This document shows, piece after piece, positions 1 to 8,534 of a DNA stretch of 64,000 nt. A program made the translations under genes and the position numbers. This DNA comes from Streptococcus suis 10581 (GTDB taxonomy: Bacteria; Bacillota; Bacilli; Lactobacillales; Streptococcaceae). Within the stretch, counting starts at the first letter, position 1, and each line of letters starts with the position of its first letter. The notes under the pieces were generated by a model that worked only from the letters and a program-made list of their open reading frames with translations, was not told where the DNA came from and did no database searches. The stretch lies in the NCBI GenBank assembly GCA_000440235.1, contig ALKQ01000004.1:1-64000 (forward strand), written 5' to 3'.

Positions 1-714
1 GACGGAGGAGTAAATCCGCCAACAGATGGAGGCACCACCCCACCGACGGACGGAGGCACTACCCCGCCAACGGACGGCGGCACCACCCCACCGACGGACG
101 GCGGCACCACTCCGCCGACAGACGGCGGCACCACCCCGCCGACAGACGGCGGCACCACCCCACCAACGGACGGAGGAGTAAATCCGCCAACAGACGGCGG
201 CACCACCCCGCCAACGGACGGCGGCACCACCCCGCCAACGGACGGCGGCACCACTCCGCCGACCGACGGCGGCACCACCCCACCAACGGATGGAGGCACC
301 ACCCCACCAACAGATGGAGGCACTACCCCGCCAACGGACGGCGGCACCACCCCGCCAACAGATGGAGGTACCACCCCACCAACAGACGGAGGAGTAAATC
401 CGCCAACAGATGGAGACACCACCCCGCCAACAGACGGAGGAGTAAATCCGCCAACGGACGAAGGAGTTAATCCGCCGACGGACGGAGGCACCACCCCACC
501 AATAGATGGAGACACCACCCCACCAACAGACGGAGGAGTAAATCCGCCAACAGATGGCGGCACCACCCCGCCAACCGACGGCGGCACCACTCCGCCAACG
601 GATGGAGGAGTTAATCCACCAACGGACGGAGGTACCACCCCACCAACGGACGGAGGAGTTAATCCGCCGATAGACGGAGGCACCACCCCACCAACGGACG
701 GCGGCACCACACCA
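1..714 (+). repeat. 24-bp tandem repeat coding for PPTDGG(TT/VN)
   Basis: Roughly 30 in-frame copies of an 8-codon unit. Two main versions alternate irregularly, PPTDGGTT and PPTDGGVN, with rare variants PPTDGDTT, PPTDEGVN and PPIDGG. Copies differ mostly at third codon positions (gga/ggc, cca/ccg, aca/acg). Unit length is a multiple of 3, so gain or loss of copies keeps the frame and only changes stalk length. Confidence 0.95.
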
Positions 715-879
715 ACTCCACCGACTGGTACAATCACTGTTACACCAAAAGCAGGTCCATCACAGTTGCCAAATACTGGTGAAGCCAGCACTAGTCCTTT
801 ATATGGAGTACTAGCCTTTGCTACAGGTCTAGCAGGACTCTTTGGTTTGGTGAAGAAGAAAAAAGAAGAAGACCAGTAG
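1..879 (+). CDS. LPXTG-anchored surface protein, C-terminal part (5' end outside window)
   Basis: The frame is open from base 1 to the TAG at 877-879, giving 292 residues. About the first 238 residues are a proline/glycine/threonine repeat with unit PPTDGG followed by TT or VN. A short linker leads to a sorting signal: LPNTG at 766-780, a hydrophobic stretch (YGVLAFATGLAGLFGLV), then the charged tail KKKKEEDQ. This is the classical substrate layout for sortase A, which would link the Thr of LPNTG to peptidoglycan and leave the repeat as a wall-spanning stalk. The functional N-terminal domain lies upstream of the window, so the ligand or activity cannot be stated. A terminator follows at 920-950. 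Confidence in wall anchoring is high; the protein's identity is unknown. Confidence 0.93.
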   Translation, partial: DGGVNPPTDGGTTPPTDGGTTPPTDGGTTPPTDGGTTPPTDGGTTPPTDGGTTPPTDGGVNPPTDGGTTPPTDGGTTPPTDGGTTPPTDGGTTPPTDGGTTPPTDGGTTPPTDGGTTPPTDGGTTPPTDGGVNPPTDGDTTPPTDGGVNPPTDEGVNPPTDGGTTPPIDGDTTPPTDGGVNPPTDGGTTPPTDGGTTPPTDGGVNPPTDGGTTPPTDGGVNPPIDGGTTPPTDGGTTPTPPTGTITVTPKAGPSQLPNTGEASTSPLYGVLAFATGLAGLFGLVKKKKEEDQ

Positions 880-919
880 TACATAATGACTAGTCTTCTA
901 CGGGCTTGTTAGCATGCCT

Positions 920-950
920 GACCCTCGAGATTTCATATCTTGAGGGTCTT
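920..950 (+). terminator. Rho-independent terminator after the surface protein gene
   Basis: The stem GACCCTC / GAGGGTC (920-926 and 942-948) extends inward through AGAT/ATCT with one mismatch. The T-tract is short and weak (TCTTTGT), so termination may be partial. Confidence 0.6.
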
Positions 951-980
951 TGTATATTGTAAGTAACGTAACCGCCCAAT

Positions 981-1084
981 ATAGTCATTTGAATTAACTT
1001 TGATACATCGTCACTTTCGGATTGCCGTGCTCTAGTACTGCCTGCCCTCAGTTCCTTGTCTGAAAGCTAATTCATTTGACTATA
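981..1084. repeat. Intergenic element of about 104 bp with inverted ends
   Basis: The left end ATAGTCATTTGAATTA (981-996) is matched in inverted orientation by TAATTCATTTGACTAT (1068-1083), with mismatches only in the central bases. The interior has no credible ORF. The structure resembles a non-autonomous repeat or a decayed IS end. It lies in a 370-bp gap between the surface protein and Nudix genes that otherwise holds only the IS-end-like sequence at 1087 and the promoter at 1200. Confidence 0.5.
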
Positions 1085-1086
1085 AC

Positions 1087-1111
1087 GGTTCTTTGTCAAC
1101 TGTAGCGGTGG
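1087..1111 (+). mobile_element. Possible solo IS terminal inverted repeat (ISL3-like)
   Basis: The sequence starting GGTTCTTTGTCAACTGTAGC nearly matches a second copy at 26605-26628 (GGCTCTTTGTCAACTGTAGT). A GG(C/T)TCTTT start is typical of ISL3-family ends. No transposase is present at either site. The family assignment is from memory of ISL3 ends and is an inference. Confidence 0.4.
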
Positions 1112-1199
1112 ATATTACTCACTACAGAAATTATAGAGTTTTTCTTCATGTGTATGACCTGTCGTATACAGCTGGTTTCTTTCTCGTTGATTCGGTTTG

Positions 1200-1208
1200 T
1201 GGTATAAT
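1200..1208 (+). promoter_or_regulatory. Extended -10 promoter of the Nudix/HAD operon
   Basis: TGG-TATAAT (TATAAT at 1203-1208) is an extended -10 element. There is no good -35 at 17 bp; the closest hexamer is TTTCTC at 1180-1185. The predicted transcript starts near 1215, about 38 nt before the Nudix start codon. Confidence 0.6.
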
Positions 1209-1252
1209 GTTGATTATTAAGCAAGTTAGGTAAACATTGAATGGAGAATGTC

Positions 1253-1870
1253 ATGTCGCAGGATAAGTGGTTGGAATGGGCTATTCGCTTGCAAGCCTTG
1301 GCTCAGACAGGCTTGGCCTATGGAAAAGATGTTTATGACATGGAGCGATTTGAGGAAATCCGTCAGATTGCGGCGGAAATGTTGGTAGAGCCATCTGGAC
1401 AGCCCTTGGAAGTGGTGAAAGACTTGTTTTGCAATGAAACAGGCTATCAGACACCTAAGTTGGATACCCGCGCAGCTATTTTCCAAGAGGATAAGATCCT
1501 ACTGGTTCAGGAAAACGATGGGCTCTGGTCCTTACCAGGTGGCTGGTGTGATGTGGACCAGTCGGTCAAGGAAAATGTTGTCAAGGAAGTAAAGGAAGAA
1601 GCTGGGCTGGATGTGGAGGCTCTGCGAGTCGTTGCTATTTTGGACAAGCACAAGAACAATCCTGCCAAGTCAGCCCACCGCGTGACCAAGGTCTTCATTT
1701 TATGTCGTCTCCTTGGTGGGGAGTTTCAGCCCAATTTGGAAACAGTTGCCAGTGGCTTTTTCAGTCTAGATGACTTACCGCCACTTTCACTTGGGAAAAA
1801 TACAGTAGAGCAGTTAGCACTTTGCTTGGAAGCCAGTCGGTCTGAGCATTGGGAAACACGATTTGATTAA
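1253..1870 (+). CDS. Nudix hydrolase with N-terminal Nudix_N domain (ADP-ribose pyrophosphatase-like)
   Basis: A protein of 205 aa. The N-terminal ~60 residues look like the helical Nudix_N domain found in Firmicute nucleoside-diphosphate-sugar hydrolases; the Nudix fold follows. The Nudix box runs from PGGWCDVDQ to KEVKEEAGL, with metal-binding E115, E116 and G118 intact. The first Glu of the consensus is Gln and the usual Arg is Lys. The ATG at 1253 is preferred over the in-frame ATG at 1241 because GGAG (1243-1246) is well placed for 1253 only. The gene is followed after 9 nt by the HAD phosphatase, with which it probably forms an operon. Substrate is not determinable; ADP-ribose or another NDP-sugar is an inference from the family. 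Confidence 0.85.
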   Translation: MSQDKWLEWAIRLQALAQTGLAYGKDVYDMERFEEIRQIAAEMLVEPSGQPLEVVKDLFCNETGYQTPKLDTRAAIFQEDKILLVQENDGLWSLPGGWCDVDQSVKENVVKEVKEEAGLDVEALRVVAILDKHKNNPAKSAHRVTKVFILCRLLGGEFQPNLETVASGFFSLDDLPPLSLGKNTVEQLALCLEASRSEHWETRFD

Positions 1871-1879
1871 GGAGGAAAA

Positions 1880-2653
1880 ATGACATATACAGGTTATTTG
1901 ATTGATTTGGATGGTACGATTTATGAAGGGAAAAAGCGGATTCCTGCTGGTGAACGTTTTATTCATCGCTTGCAAGAACGTCAGATTCCCTATTTATTCG
2001 TGACCAACAATACCACCCGTCGACCTGAAACGGTACAGGCTATGTTGGCTGAAAATTTTAACATTGAGACACCGCTTGAAACCATCTACACGGCCAGTCT
2101 GGCGACAGTAGATTATATGAATGACTTGGGGCGGGAAAAAACTGTCTATGTCATTGGAGAAGATGGGCTCAAGTCTGCCATTTTTGAGGCAGGTTATGTG
2201 GAAGACACGGAAAATCCAGCCTATGTTGTTGTCGGTTTGGATACTCAGTTGACCTATGAAAAACTAACCATTGCCACCTTGGCTATTCAAAAGGGAGCGA
2301 CCTTTATCGGTACCAATCCTGATTTGAACATTCCGACTGAAAGAGGTCATTTGCCAGGAGCAGGCTCACTGATTGCACTTTTGAAAGCTGCTACCCGAGT
2401 AGAGCCGACCTTTATCGGCAAGCCTGAAGCCATTATCATGGACAAGGCTCTGGAGATTTTGGGCACAGAACGCAGTCAAACGGTTATGGTCGGGGATAAC
2501 TACCTGACAGATATTCGTGCAGGGATTGATAATGGATTTCCAACTCTTTTAGTCCTGACTGGATTTACCAAGCCAGAAGAAGTAGCAGACCTACCCCTGG
2601 CTCCAACCCATGTCCTCAACAGCCTAGATGAATGGAGTTTTGATGAGAACTAA
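1880..2653 (+). CDS. NagD-type HAD phosphatase (TIGR01457-like)
   Basis: A 257-aa subclass IIA HAD hydrolase. The nucleophile motif is DLDGT at residues 9-13, the Thr motif lies in FVTNNTTR, and the C-terminal acidic motif is [11 protein letters not shown] conserved GKPEAIIM lies before the acidic motif. The family removes phosphate from small phosphorylated metabolites (compare NagD and AraL); the natural substrate here is unknown. The SD AAGGAGG (1869-1875) lies just before the ATG. The next gene starts inside its last codons, so the Nudix, HAD and membrane protein genes are probably co-transcribed. Confidence 0.9.
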   Translation: MTYTGYLIDLDGTIYEGKKRIPAGERFIHRLQERQIPYLFVTNNTTRRPETVQAMLAENFNIETPLETIYTASLATVDYMNDLGREKTVYVIGEDGLKSAIFEAGYVEDTENPAYVVVGLDTQLTYEKLTIATLAIQKGATFIGTNPDLNIPTERGHLPGAGSLIALLKAATRVEPTFIGKPEAIIMDKALEILGTERSQTVMVGDNYLTDIRAGIDNGFPTLLVLTGFTKPEEVADLPLAPTHVLNSLDEWSFDEN

Positions 2654-3272
2654 GTTACAGATTATCGGAACGATTTTATTTATCTTGTCGGCAGCAGTTC
2701 TAGGTACAATCTATCTAGCTTGGCTAGTTTATCCGCTGGAGATTTCTTTTTTAGGATTGGAAAAGATTGTCTACATGAAGGTTGCAGATATTTCCTATAA
2801 TTTTAATATATTGATGAACTATCTGACCAATCCATTTGCCAGTGTTTTAGACATGCCAAATTTTTCATCCTCAGCCGATGGTCTGAAACATTTTGCGGAT
2901 GTCAAGCATTTATTCCATCTAACTCAGGGGATTTTTATCCTCACACTCCCTGCCTTTGTGCTTTTTGTAAAAAACATTCTGCTAAAAGGTTATGGAGACT
3001 TGGTTAAAAAGGTCATTTTCTGGACCATGCTTATGCCAGTGATAATCGGTTTATTAGGAGTTCTTGTTGGCTTTGATCAGTTTTTTGTATTATTTCATAC
3101 GGTGTTATTTCCAGGGGATTCTACATGGCTATTTGACCCTGCAAAGGATCCTGTCATATATATTTTGCCACAAGAGTTTTTCTTGCATTGCTTTGTATTA
3201 TTTTTTGTCCTTTACGAATTCTTCTTTGGGACAATACTGGCGTGGACAGGAAAAAAGAATAGGATAGGATAA
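2643..3272 (+). CDS. TIGR01906-type integral membrane protein
   Basis: A 209-aa protein with about four hydrophobic segments: residues ~4-28, ~92-113, ~125-147 and ~175-200. A longer extracytoplasmic-looking loop lies between the first two. Length and layout fit the TIGR01906 family of uncharacterised Gram-positive membrane proteins that commonly follow the TIGR01457 HAD gene. The start was placed at the second ATG (2643) because GGAG sits 7 nt upstream; an in-frame ATG at 2628 would add five residues. It overlaps the HAD gene by 11 bp, suggesting translational coupling. No function can be assigned. Confidence 0.8.
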   Translation: MRTKLQIIGTILFILSAAVLGTIYLAWLVYPLEISFLGLEKIVYMKVADISYNFNILMNYLTNPFASVLDMPNFSSSADGLKHFADVKHLFHLTQGIFILTLPAFVLFVKNILLKGYGDLVKKVIFWTMLMPVIIGLLGVLVGFDQFFVLFHTVLFPGDSTWLFDPAKDPVIYILPQEFFLHCFVLFFVLYEFFFGTILAWTGKKNRIG

Positions 3273-3306
3273 GAGCGTAAAATTCATATTTTAGAATTAA
3301 AAAATA

Positions 3307-3335
3307 TTGACAAATGAGTTGAATCATAGTAAAAT
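3307..3335 (+). promoter_or_regulatory. rpsU promoter
   Basis: TTGACA (3307-3312), 17-bp spacer, TAAAAT (3330-3335): a near-consensus SigA promoter. Confidence 0.85.
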
Positions 3336-3369
3336 GATAAAGACTTTGAAATTGAGGGGAGTGAAAAAA

Positions 3370-3546
3370 ATGTCAAAAACAGTAGTACGCAAGAACGAAT
3401 CACTTGATGATGCTCTTCGTCGTTTCAAACGTGCGGTTACTAAAGCTGGTACTCTTCAAGAAACACGCAAACGCGAATTCTACGAAAAACCATCTGTAAA
3501 ACGTAAACGTAAATCAGAAGCAGCTCGCAAGCGTAAAAAATTCTAA
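3370..3546 (+). CDS. rpsU: 30S ribosomal protein S21
   Basis: A 58-aa protein starting [20 protein letters not shown] and ending in the Lys/Arg-rich tail [12 protein letters not shown] typical of S21. It sits on the 30S platform and contacts the 16S rRNA 3' end region used for SD recognition. The SD-like GAGGGGAG (3353-3360) precedes the ATG. The gene has its own promoter and terminator, so it is monocistronic. In many Firmicutes rpsU lies close to dnaG-rpoD; here galE and mscL lie between them. The upstream in-frame ATG at 3307 lies inside the promoter and is not the start. Confidence 0.97.
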
Positions 3547-3556
3547 TTGAATTTGA

Positions 3557-3580
3557 AAACGGCCGAAAGGCTGTTTTTTG
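3557..3580 (+). terminator. rpsU terminator
   Basis: Stem AACGGCC / GGCTGTT (one G-U pair), loop GAAA, followed by a T-run. Confidence 0.85.
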
Positions 3581-3609
3581 TTTACATTTTACAACAAGTA
3601 ACATATAAT
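3581..3609 (+). promoter_or_regulatory. galE promoter
   Basis: TTTACA (3581-3586), 17-bp spacer, TATAAT (3604-3609), directly after the rpsU terminator. Confidence 0.85.
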
Positions 3610-3650
3610 AGGGATATAGAATTTTTGTCCAAGTGAAAAGGAGTAAAGGG

Positions 3651-4664
3651 ATGAGTATATTAGTTACTGGTGGTGCAGGTTATATTGGTAGTCATACGGT
3701 TGTCGAATTGTTGAAGTTGGGGAAAGAAGTGGTTATCGTGGATAATCTTTCAAACTCAAGTATTTTGGTTTTAGATCGCATTGAAACCATCACTGGCAAG
3801 CGCCCAACTTTCTATGAGTTGGACGTGGCAGATAAGGAAGCCTTGCGCCAAGTTTTTGAAAATGAAAACATTGAGGCAGCCATTCACTTTGCTGGCTACA
3901 AGGCAGTCGGTGAGTCCGTAGCTAAGCCAATTATGTACTATGAAAACAATATCATGTCAACCCTAGCTTTGGTGGAAGTCATGGCAGAATTTGGTGTTAA
4001 GAAAATCGTCTTCTCCTCAAGTGCGACTGTTTATGGCCTCAATAATCCATCGCCTTTGGTTGAAACTATGCCAACTAGCGCAACGAATCCGTACGGCTAT
4101 ACCAAAGTTATGTTGGAACAAATCTTGCGTGATGTGGAAGTAGCAGACAAGGGGTGGAGTATTGCATTGCTCCGTTATTTCAATCCAATCGGTGCCCATG
4201 AATCTGGCTTGATTGGGGAAGATCCGGCTGGTATTCCTAATAATTTGATGCCGTTTATTGCACAGGTAGCCGTTGGTAAACGTGAGGAGCTCAGCGTTTT
4301 TGGTAACGATTATGATACAATTGATGGTACTGGAGTGCGTGATTATATCCATGTGATTGATTTGGCACTCGGTCATATCAAGGCGCTTGAAAAAATTTCA
4401 ACTACTGCAGGTGTACATACTTACAATCTTGGTTCAGGTCAAGGAACCAGTGTCTTAGAACTTGTTCAAGCTTTTGAAAAAGTGAATGGTGTACCGGTAC
4501 CTTATAAAATCGTTGATCGTCGTCCGGGTGATGTGGCGACCTGCTATGCTAATGCAGACAAGGCTCTAGCTGAACTCAACTGGAAAACAGAAAAAACAAT
4601 TGAAGACATGTGTCGTGATACGTGGAACTGGCAATCGAAAAATCCAAATGGATACGAAGGATAA
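3651..4664 (+). CDS. galE: UDP-glucose 4-epimerase
   Basis: A 338-aa extended short-chain dehydrogenase/reductase. The NAD-binding motif GGAGYIG (residues 7-13) is followed by the SSSATVYG segment and the catalytic pair Tyr148-x3-Lys152 (YGYTK). The C-terminal half has the RRPGDVA signature near the sugar-binding site. It interconverts UDP-glucose and UDP-galactose, supplying precursors for capsule and wall polysaccharides or linking galactose to glycolysis. The start at 3651 is supported by AAAGGAG 7 nt upstream; the in-frame ATG at 3633 overlaps that SD and was rejected. It stands alone between its own promoter and a terminator, with no other Leloir genes nearby, so a housekeeping role in UDP-galactose supply is likelier than galactose catabolism. 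Confidence 0.96.
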   Translation: MSILVTGGAGYIGSHTVVELLKLGKEVVIVDNLSNSSILVLDRIETITGKRPTFYELDVADKEALRQVFENENIEAAIHFAGYKAVGESVAKPIMYYENNIMSTLALVEVMAEFGVKKIVFSSSATVYGLNNPSPLVETMPTSATNPYGYTKVMLEQILRDVEVADKGWSIALLRYFNPIGAHESGLIGEDPAGIPNNLMPFIAQVAVGKREELSVFGNDYDTIDGTGVRDYIHVIDLALGHIKALEKISTTAGVHTYNLGSGQGTSVLELVQAFEKVNGVPVPYKIVDRRPGDVATCYANADKALAELNWKTEKTIEDMCRDTWNWQSKNPNGYEG

Positions 4665-4669
4665 GAAAA

Positions 4670-4698
4670 GATGTGAGTGGAGGCTCACATCTTATTTT
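4670..4698 (+). terminator. galE terminator
   Basis: Perfect 8-bp stem GATGTGAG / CTCACATC (4670-4677, 4684-4691), followed by TTATTTTTG. Confidence 0.85.
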
Positions 4699-4714
4699 TG
4701 TAATTATGGAAGAG

Positions 4715-4740
4715 AAAAACAGGTATGGAGACCTGTTTTT
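4715..4740 (-). terminator. Bidirectional terminator, mainly for mscL
   Basis: Perfect 10-bp inverted repeat AAAAACAGGT / ACCTGTTTTT with a 6-nt loop. It has T-tracts on both strands and lies 15 nt past the mscL stop. Confidence 0.85.
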
Positions 4741-4754
4741 CAATATATTATTGA

Positions 4755-5138
4755 TTATTTTTTCAATAAATCGCGGATTTCTGCAAGCAACTCTTCTTGA
4801 GTTGGACCAGCAGGTGTAGCTTCTTCAACAGCAGCTTCTTCTTTCTTAGCCAAGCTTTGAGCTTTTTCCGCAGCCTTAACGATGAAGAAGAGAACAGTAC
4901 CAACAATCAAGAAGTTGATAACAGCACTCAAGAAGTTACCGTATGCTACACCGTTCCATGACAAGTCAGCGATTTTTTCTGCACCAGCAGCTTTCAAAGC
5001 TGGCGTCAAGAACAATGGAGTAATTACATCTTCAACCAATGATTTAACGATTGCACCAAATGCAGATGCAATAATCACACCGACAGCCAAATCAATCACG
5101 TTTCCACGGAACAAAAAGGCTTTCAAATCTTTCAACAT
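4755..5138 (-). CDS. mscL: Large-conductance mechanosensitive channel
   Basis: A 127-aa protein starting MLKDLKAFLFRGNVIDLAVG, the conserved N-terminal amphipathic helix and start of TM1 of MscL. TM1 (about 14-40) carries the pore-lining small residues; TM2 (about 70-95, ending LFFIVKAAEKA) is followed by a charged cytoplasmic helix ending LLAEIRDLLKK. The homopentamer opens at high membrane tension to release solutes during hypo-osmotic shock. The gene is monocistronic, convergent with galE and divergent from dnaG. Confidence 0.97.
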   Translation of the reverse strand: MLKDLKAFLFRGNVIDLAVGVIIASAFGAIVKSLVEDVITPLFLTPALKAAGAEKIADLSWNGVAYGNFLSAVINFLIVGTVLFFIVKAAEKAQSLAKKEEAAVEEATPAGPTQEELLAEIRDLLKK

Positions 5139-5177
5139 ATCCTAAATATGTCCTTTCATAAATATTTTACTTTATCT

Positions 5178-5206
5178 ATTATACCCATAAAAAAATATTT
5201 TACAAA
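5178..5206 (-). promoter_or_regulatory. mscL promoter
   Basis: On the minus strand, TATAAT (5183-5178) is preceded at 17 bp by a weak TTTGTA -35 (5206-5201). Confidence 0.6.
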
Positions 5207-5223
5207 CAATTTGTTTTAGAAAT

Positions 5224-5252
5224 TTTACATTTTCCCGTATTTAGTATACAAT
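5224..5252 (+). promoter_or_regulatory. dnaG-rpoD promoter
   Basis: TTTACA (5224-5229), 17-bp spacer, TACAAT (5247-5252). Confidence 0.75.
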
Positions 5253-5319
5253 AGAGTATGTTAAACTAAGGGAAGAGTGTTCACTTTTTAAATTAGCTAG
5301 TATGATATGAGGAGGGAAT

Positions 5320-7110
5320 GTGCTTTCAAAGGATAAAATTACTGAAATAAAACAAGCTCTCAATATCGTTGATGTTATTGGTGAAACGGTTGCACTGACT
5401 AAAGCTGGACGAAACTATATTGGCCTTTGTCCTTTTCATGGCGAAAAGACACCTTCTTTTAACGTTGTCGAGGACAAGCAGTTCTATCATTGTTTTGGAT
5501 GTGGGAAGTCTGGCGATGTATTTAAGTTTGTCGAAGAAGTTCGTGGTGTTTCTTTTGCAGATGCGGTAGCTATCTTAGCTGAGAAGGCAGGGTTTCAAGT
5601 AGATGTAACTCCTTCCTATCATCAAGAGGAGAAAAGGGTTAGTCCGCATCAGGTACTGTATGATATTCATCGGGATGCTGCAAAGTTTTATCATGCCCTT
5701 TTGATGACAACCAAAATGGGTGAGAAAGCTAGAGCTTATCTACACCAACGTGGCTTGACAGATGATGTCATAAAAACATTCCAGCTAGGCTTAGCTCCTG
5801 CCGAACAGAATATTCTTTACCAAAAACTATCAGGTCAATATGACGAAGAAAGTCTATTGAATTCGGGTCTTTTCAATCCCAGTGAGCAGAATATGATTTT
5901 CGATGCTTTTCAAGGGCGGATCATGTTTCCGCTAACTGATGAATATGGTCGAGTGATTGCCTTTTCAGGTCGGATTTGGACAGATAAAGACTTACAGAAT
6001 AAGCAGTTAGCCAAGTATAAAAATTCTCGTAGTACAGAGATATTCAATAAAAGTTACGAATTATATCATTTGGATAAGGCCAAGGCGGTCATCAAAAAGC
6101 AGCGGGAAGTTTACCTGATGGAGGGATTTCTAGATGTTATTGCTGCTCATCGTGTAGGGATTGATAATGCAGTGGCTTCCATGGGAACAGCTTTGACAAG
6201 AGAGCATGTTGCACACCTAGCTAAGTTTTGTAAGAAAATTGTTCTGACTTATGATGGGGATAAGGCTGGACAGGCAGCTACCATGAAGGCGCTGGACGAA
6301 CTACAAGATTTTCAGGTTGAAATCGTGAGTTTGCCAGATAATATGGACCCAGATGAATTTTTGCAGAAAAATTCAGAAGAAGCCTTGCAACAGGTTTTAA
6401 CCAAATCACGAATCAGCGATGTAGAATTTTTGATTCAATACTTGAAACCTGAAAATCCTGACAATCTACAAATGCAGATTGAGTTTGTAGATAAGATTGC
6501 ACCAATTATTGCCAAAGTATCATCCATTACAGCTCAAAATTCTTATATTTATAAGGTGGCGGATTTACTTTCTGACTTTGATTATAATCAGGTGGAACAG
6601 GTAGTAAATGCTGTTCGTCTGAACCAGCGCCAGGAGAGAACACAACAGGTATTTCAATCACAGACTGGTCAGTCTTATTTGCCACCAGTCCAAACGATTG
6701 CTCGTATAACGAGTCTTATTCGAACAGAAAACCATTTACTTTATCGGATGGTTGAACATCCTTATATTCTCAATGAGTTCCGTTTACGAGAAGATTTTTA
6801 TTTTGCGACGCCAGAATTGCAAGCTATTTATGATATGTTAAAAAAATCTGGGGAAATTACCAGTTTTGAACTATCACAGTTGAACGATTCCGCTCAACAG
6901 GCTTGGTATCGTATGCAAGAAGAACGTTTACCTAATGAAGTATCTCCACACGAAATCGAAGAATTAGAAATTCGGCGAGACAAGGAATTATTGAAGAAGG
7001 AGAACCAGCACCTAGCACGGAAAATCCGTGAACATTCCCATGTGGGAAATGCAGATATTGCCCTCGATGAGTTGCAAAAACTCCTCGATAGAAGAAGACA
7101 AATGGAGTAA
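5320..7110 (+). CDS. dnaG: DNA primase
   Basis: A 596-aa protein. The N-terminal CHC2 zinc ribbon has C37, H40, C58 and C61 ([11 protein letters not shown]...[11 protein letters not shown]). The RNA polymerase core follows, with TOPRIM segments [12 protein letters not shown] and LTYDGDKAG. The C-terminal part would contact the DnaB-type helicase. It makes RNA primers for the lagging strand. The start codon is GTG, 5 nt behind the strong SD GAGGAGG. It is followed two bases later by rpoD, the conserved macromolecular synthesis operon order. Confidence 0.97.
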   Translation: MLSKDKITEIKQALNIVDVIGETVALTKAGRNYIGLCPFHGEKTPSFNVVEDKQFYHCFGCGKSGDVFKFVEEVRGVSFADAVAILAEKAGFQVDVTPSYHQEEKRVSPHQVLYDIHRDAAKFYHALLMTTKMGEKARAYLHQRGLTDDVIKTFQLGLAPAEQNILYQKLSGQYDEESLLNSGLFNPSEQNMIFDAFQGRIMFPLTDEYGRVIAFSGRIWTDKDLQNKQLAKYKNSRSTEIFNKSYELYHLDKAKAVIKKQREVYLMEGFLDVIAAHRVGIDNAVASMGTALTREHVAHLAKFCKKIVLTYDGDKAGQAATMKALDELQDFQVEIVSLPDNMDPDEFLQKNSEEALQQVLTKSRISDVEFLIQYLKPENPDNLQMQIEFVDKIAPIIAKVSSITAQNSYIYKVADLLSDFDYNQVEQVVNAVRLNQRQERTQQVFQSQTGQSYLPPVQTIARITSLIRTENHLLYRMVEHPYILNEFRLREDFYFATPELQAIYDMLKKSGEITSFELSQLNDSAQQAWYRMQEERLPNEVSPHEIEELEIRRDKELLKKENQHLARKIREHSHVGNADIALDELQKLLDRRRQME

Positions 7111-7112
7111 AT

Positions 7113-8231
7113 ATGACAAGTAAAAAAGATAAAAAAACAGAAGTAACTACTTTTGATGTACAAGTTGCCGAATTTATCCGTAACCATAAAAAACAAGGTT
7201 CAGCTACAGACGATGAAATCAATGACCAACTGGTTATTCCGTTTACGCTTGATGCTGATGGGATTGATGATTTGCTCCAACGTATTCAGGACGCAGGGAT
7301 TTCGATTGTTGATAAAGAAGGGAACCCTTCTGCTCGTGCTATGCAGGTAGAGGAAGAACCAGAATTATCTGATGAAGAATTGCTCGGAAGCACTTCTGCA
7401 AAAGTTAACGACCCGGTCCGCATGTATTTGAAAGAAATTGGTGTTGTACCTCTTTTGACCAACGAGGAAGAGCAAGAATTGGCTCTGGCAGTCGAAGCAG
7501 GGGACCCAGAAGCGAAACAACGTTTGGCTGAAGCCAACTTGCGTTTGGTTGTATCCATTGCCAAACGCTATGTCGGCCGTGGTATGCAGTTCCTTGACTT
7601 GATTCAAGAAGGAAACATGGGCTTGATGAAGGCTGTTGATAAGTTTGACTACTCTAAAGGTTTTAAGTTTTCAACCTATGCAACTTGGTGGATTCGTCAG
7701 GCTATCACTCGTGCCATTGCGGACCAAGCGCGTACAATCCGTATCCCTGTTCACATGGTGGAGACTATTAATAAATTGGTCCGTGAACAACGCAATCTCT
7801 TGCAGGAATTGGGCCAAGATCCAACTCCAGAGCAAATCGCTGAGCGTATGGATATGACGCCTGAGAAAGTTCGTGAAATCCTCAAGATTGCACAAGAGCC
7901 TGTCTCACTCGAGACCCCAATTGGTGAAGAAGATGATAGTCATCTTGGAGATTTTATCGAAGACGAAGTCATTGAAAATCCAGTTGATTACACAACTCGT
8001 GTCGTTCTTCGTGAACAGTTAGATGAGGTATTGGATACTCTTACTGACCGTGAAGAAAACGTATTGCGTCTTCGTTTTGGTTTAGACGATGGTAAAATGC
8101 GTACGCTTGAAGATGTTGGTAAAGTCTTTAACGTAACCCGTGAGCGCATCCGCCAAATCGAAGCCAAAGCCCTCCGTAAACTCCGCCACCCATCCCGCAG
8201 CAAACCACTCAGAGATTTTATAGAGGATTAA
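7113..8231 (+). CDS. rpoD: RNA polymerase primary sigma factor SigA
   Basis: A 372-aa sigma-70 group 1 factor. It has a short acidic region 1.1 and region 1.2 ([11 protein letters not shown]). Region 2 contains [12 protein letters not shown], the core-binding [20 protein letters not shown] and the -10-recognition segment [13 protein letters not shown]. Region 3 is followed by region 4.2, whose helix-turn-helix lies in [20 protein letters not shown]. It is co-transcribed with dnaG; GGAG (7103-7106) is the SD. The near-consensus TTGACA-17-TATAAT elements across this window are its expected targets. Confidence 0.98.
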   Translation: MTSKKDKKTEVTTFDVQVAEFIRNHKKQGSATDDEINDQLVIPFTLDADGIDDLLQRIQDAGISIVDKEGNPSARAMQVEEEPELSDEELLGSTSAKVNDPVRMYLKEIGVVPLLTNEEEQELALAVEAGDPEAKQRLAEANLRLVVSIAKRYVGRGMQFLDLIQEGNMGLMKAVDKFDYSKGFKFSTYATWWIRQAITRAIADQARTIRIPVHMVETINKLVREQRNLLQELGQDPTPEQIAERMDMTPEKVREILKIAQEPVSLETPIGEEDDSHLGDFIEDEVIENPVDYTTRVVLREQLDEVLDTLTDREENVLRLRFGLDDGKMRTLEDVGKVFNVTRERIRQIEAKALRKLRHPSRSKPLRDFIED

Positions 8232-8254
8232 AACACCACTGGCGTGGTGTTTTA
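8231..8254 (+). terminator. rpoD terminator
   Basis: Perfect stem AAACACCAC / GTGGTGTTT with a TGGC loop, overlapping the rpoD stop codon. The T-tract is short (TTTT). Confidence 0.75.
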
Positions 8255-8492
8255 ACCCGAGCCTAGAAATAAGAAAGCGAGGCTAATCTACGGGGGAGGT
8301 GATCGACGTTTCTCATATCATTCGACCATAATGATGTGAGAAACTAGTAAGTCGTCTAGGCAATTCTACTGGGAATTGCCGTTAGTTGAGTAGCTTTTCA
8401 AAGCACTCAACTTTGGCGAGTTGAACCGCTCGCCTTGAAATTAGAAAGGGAGCGTAACGTCCAGTGGACTTTTTGACACAAACTTGGTTTGT
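8255..8492. repeat. Hairpin-rich intergenic block downstream of rpoD
   Basis: No credible ORF. It holds a chain of inverted repeats: a 15-bp stem at 8308-8322/8330-8344 (one G-U), nested in CGAC/GTCG (8304-8307/8351-8354); GGCAATTC/GAATTGCC (8359-8366/8373-8380); GTTGAG/CTCAAC plus GCTTT/AAAGC (8385-8411); GGCGAG/CTCGCC (8415-8434); GTCC/GGAC followed by TTTTT (8459-8474); and ACAAAC/GTTTGT (8478-8492). Three short modules recur at other intergenic sites here: GGAAATA-like at 8265, GTCCAGTGGA at 8459, and AACTTGGTT at 8481. It is read as a mosaic of dispersed repeats, or an RNA fold at the end of the rpoD transcript. Confidence 0.7.
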
Positions 8493-8534
8493 TTCTTTTC
8501 TAGCATTGAACTTGTGAAAAAGAAAGAGAGAAAA

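Noticed and set aside
59..310. Minus-strand ORF opposite the repeat
   Set aside because: It is the antisense reading of the 24-bp repeat (repeated GWCRRPLA), with no SD or family features.
1..714. CRISPR array
   Set aside because: The 24-bp units are contiguous and in frame with no unique spacers; they encode a protein repeat ending in an LPXTG signal.
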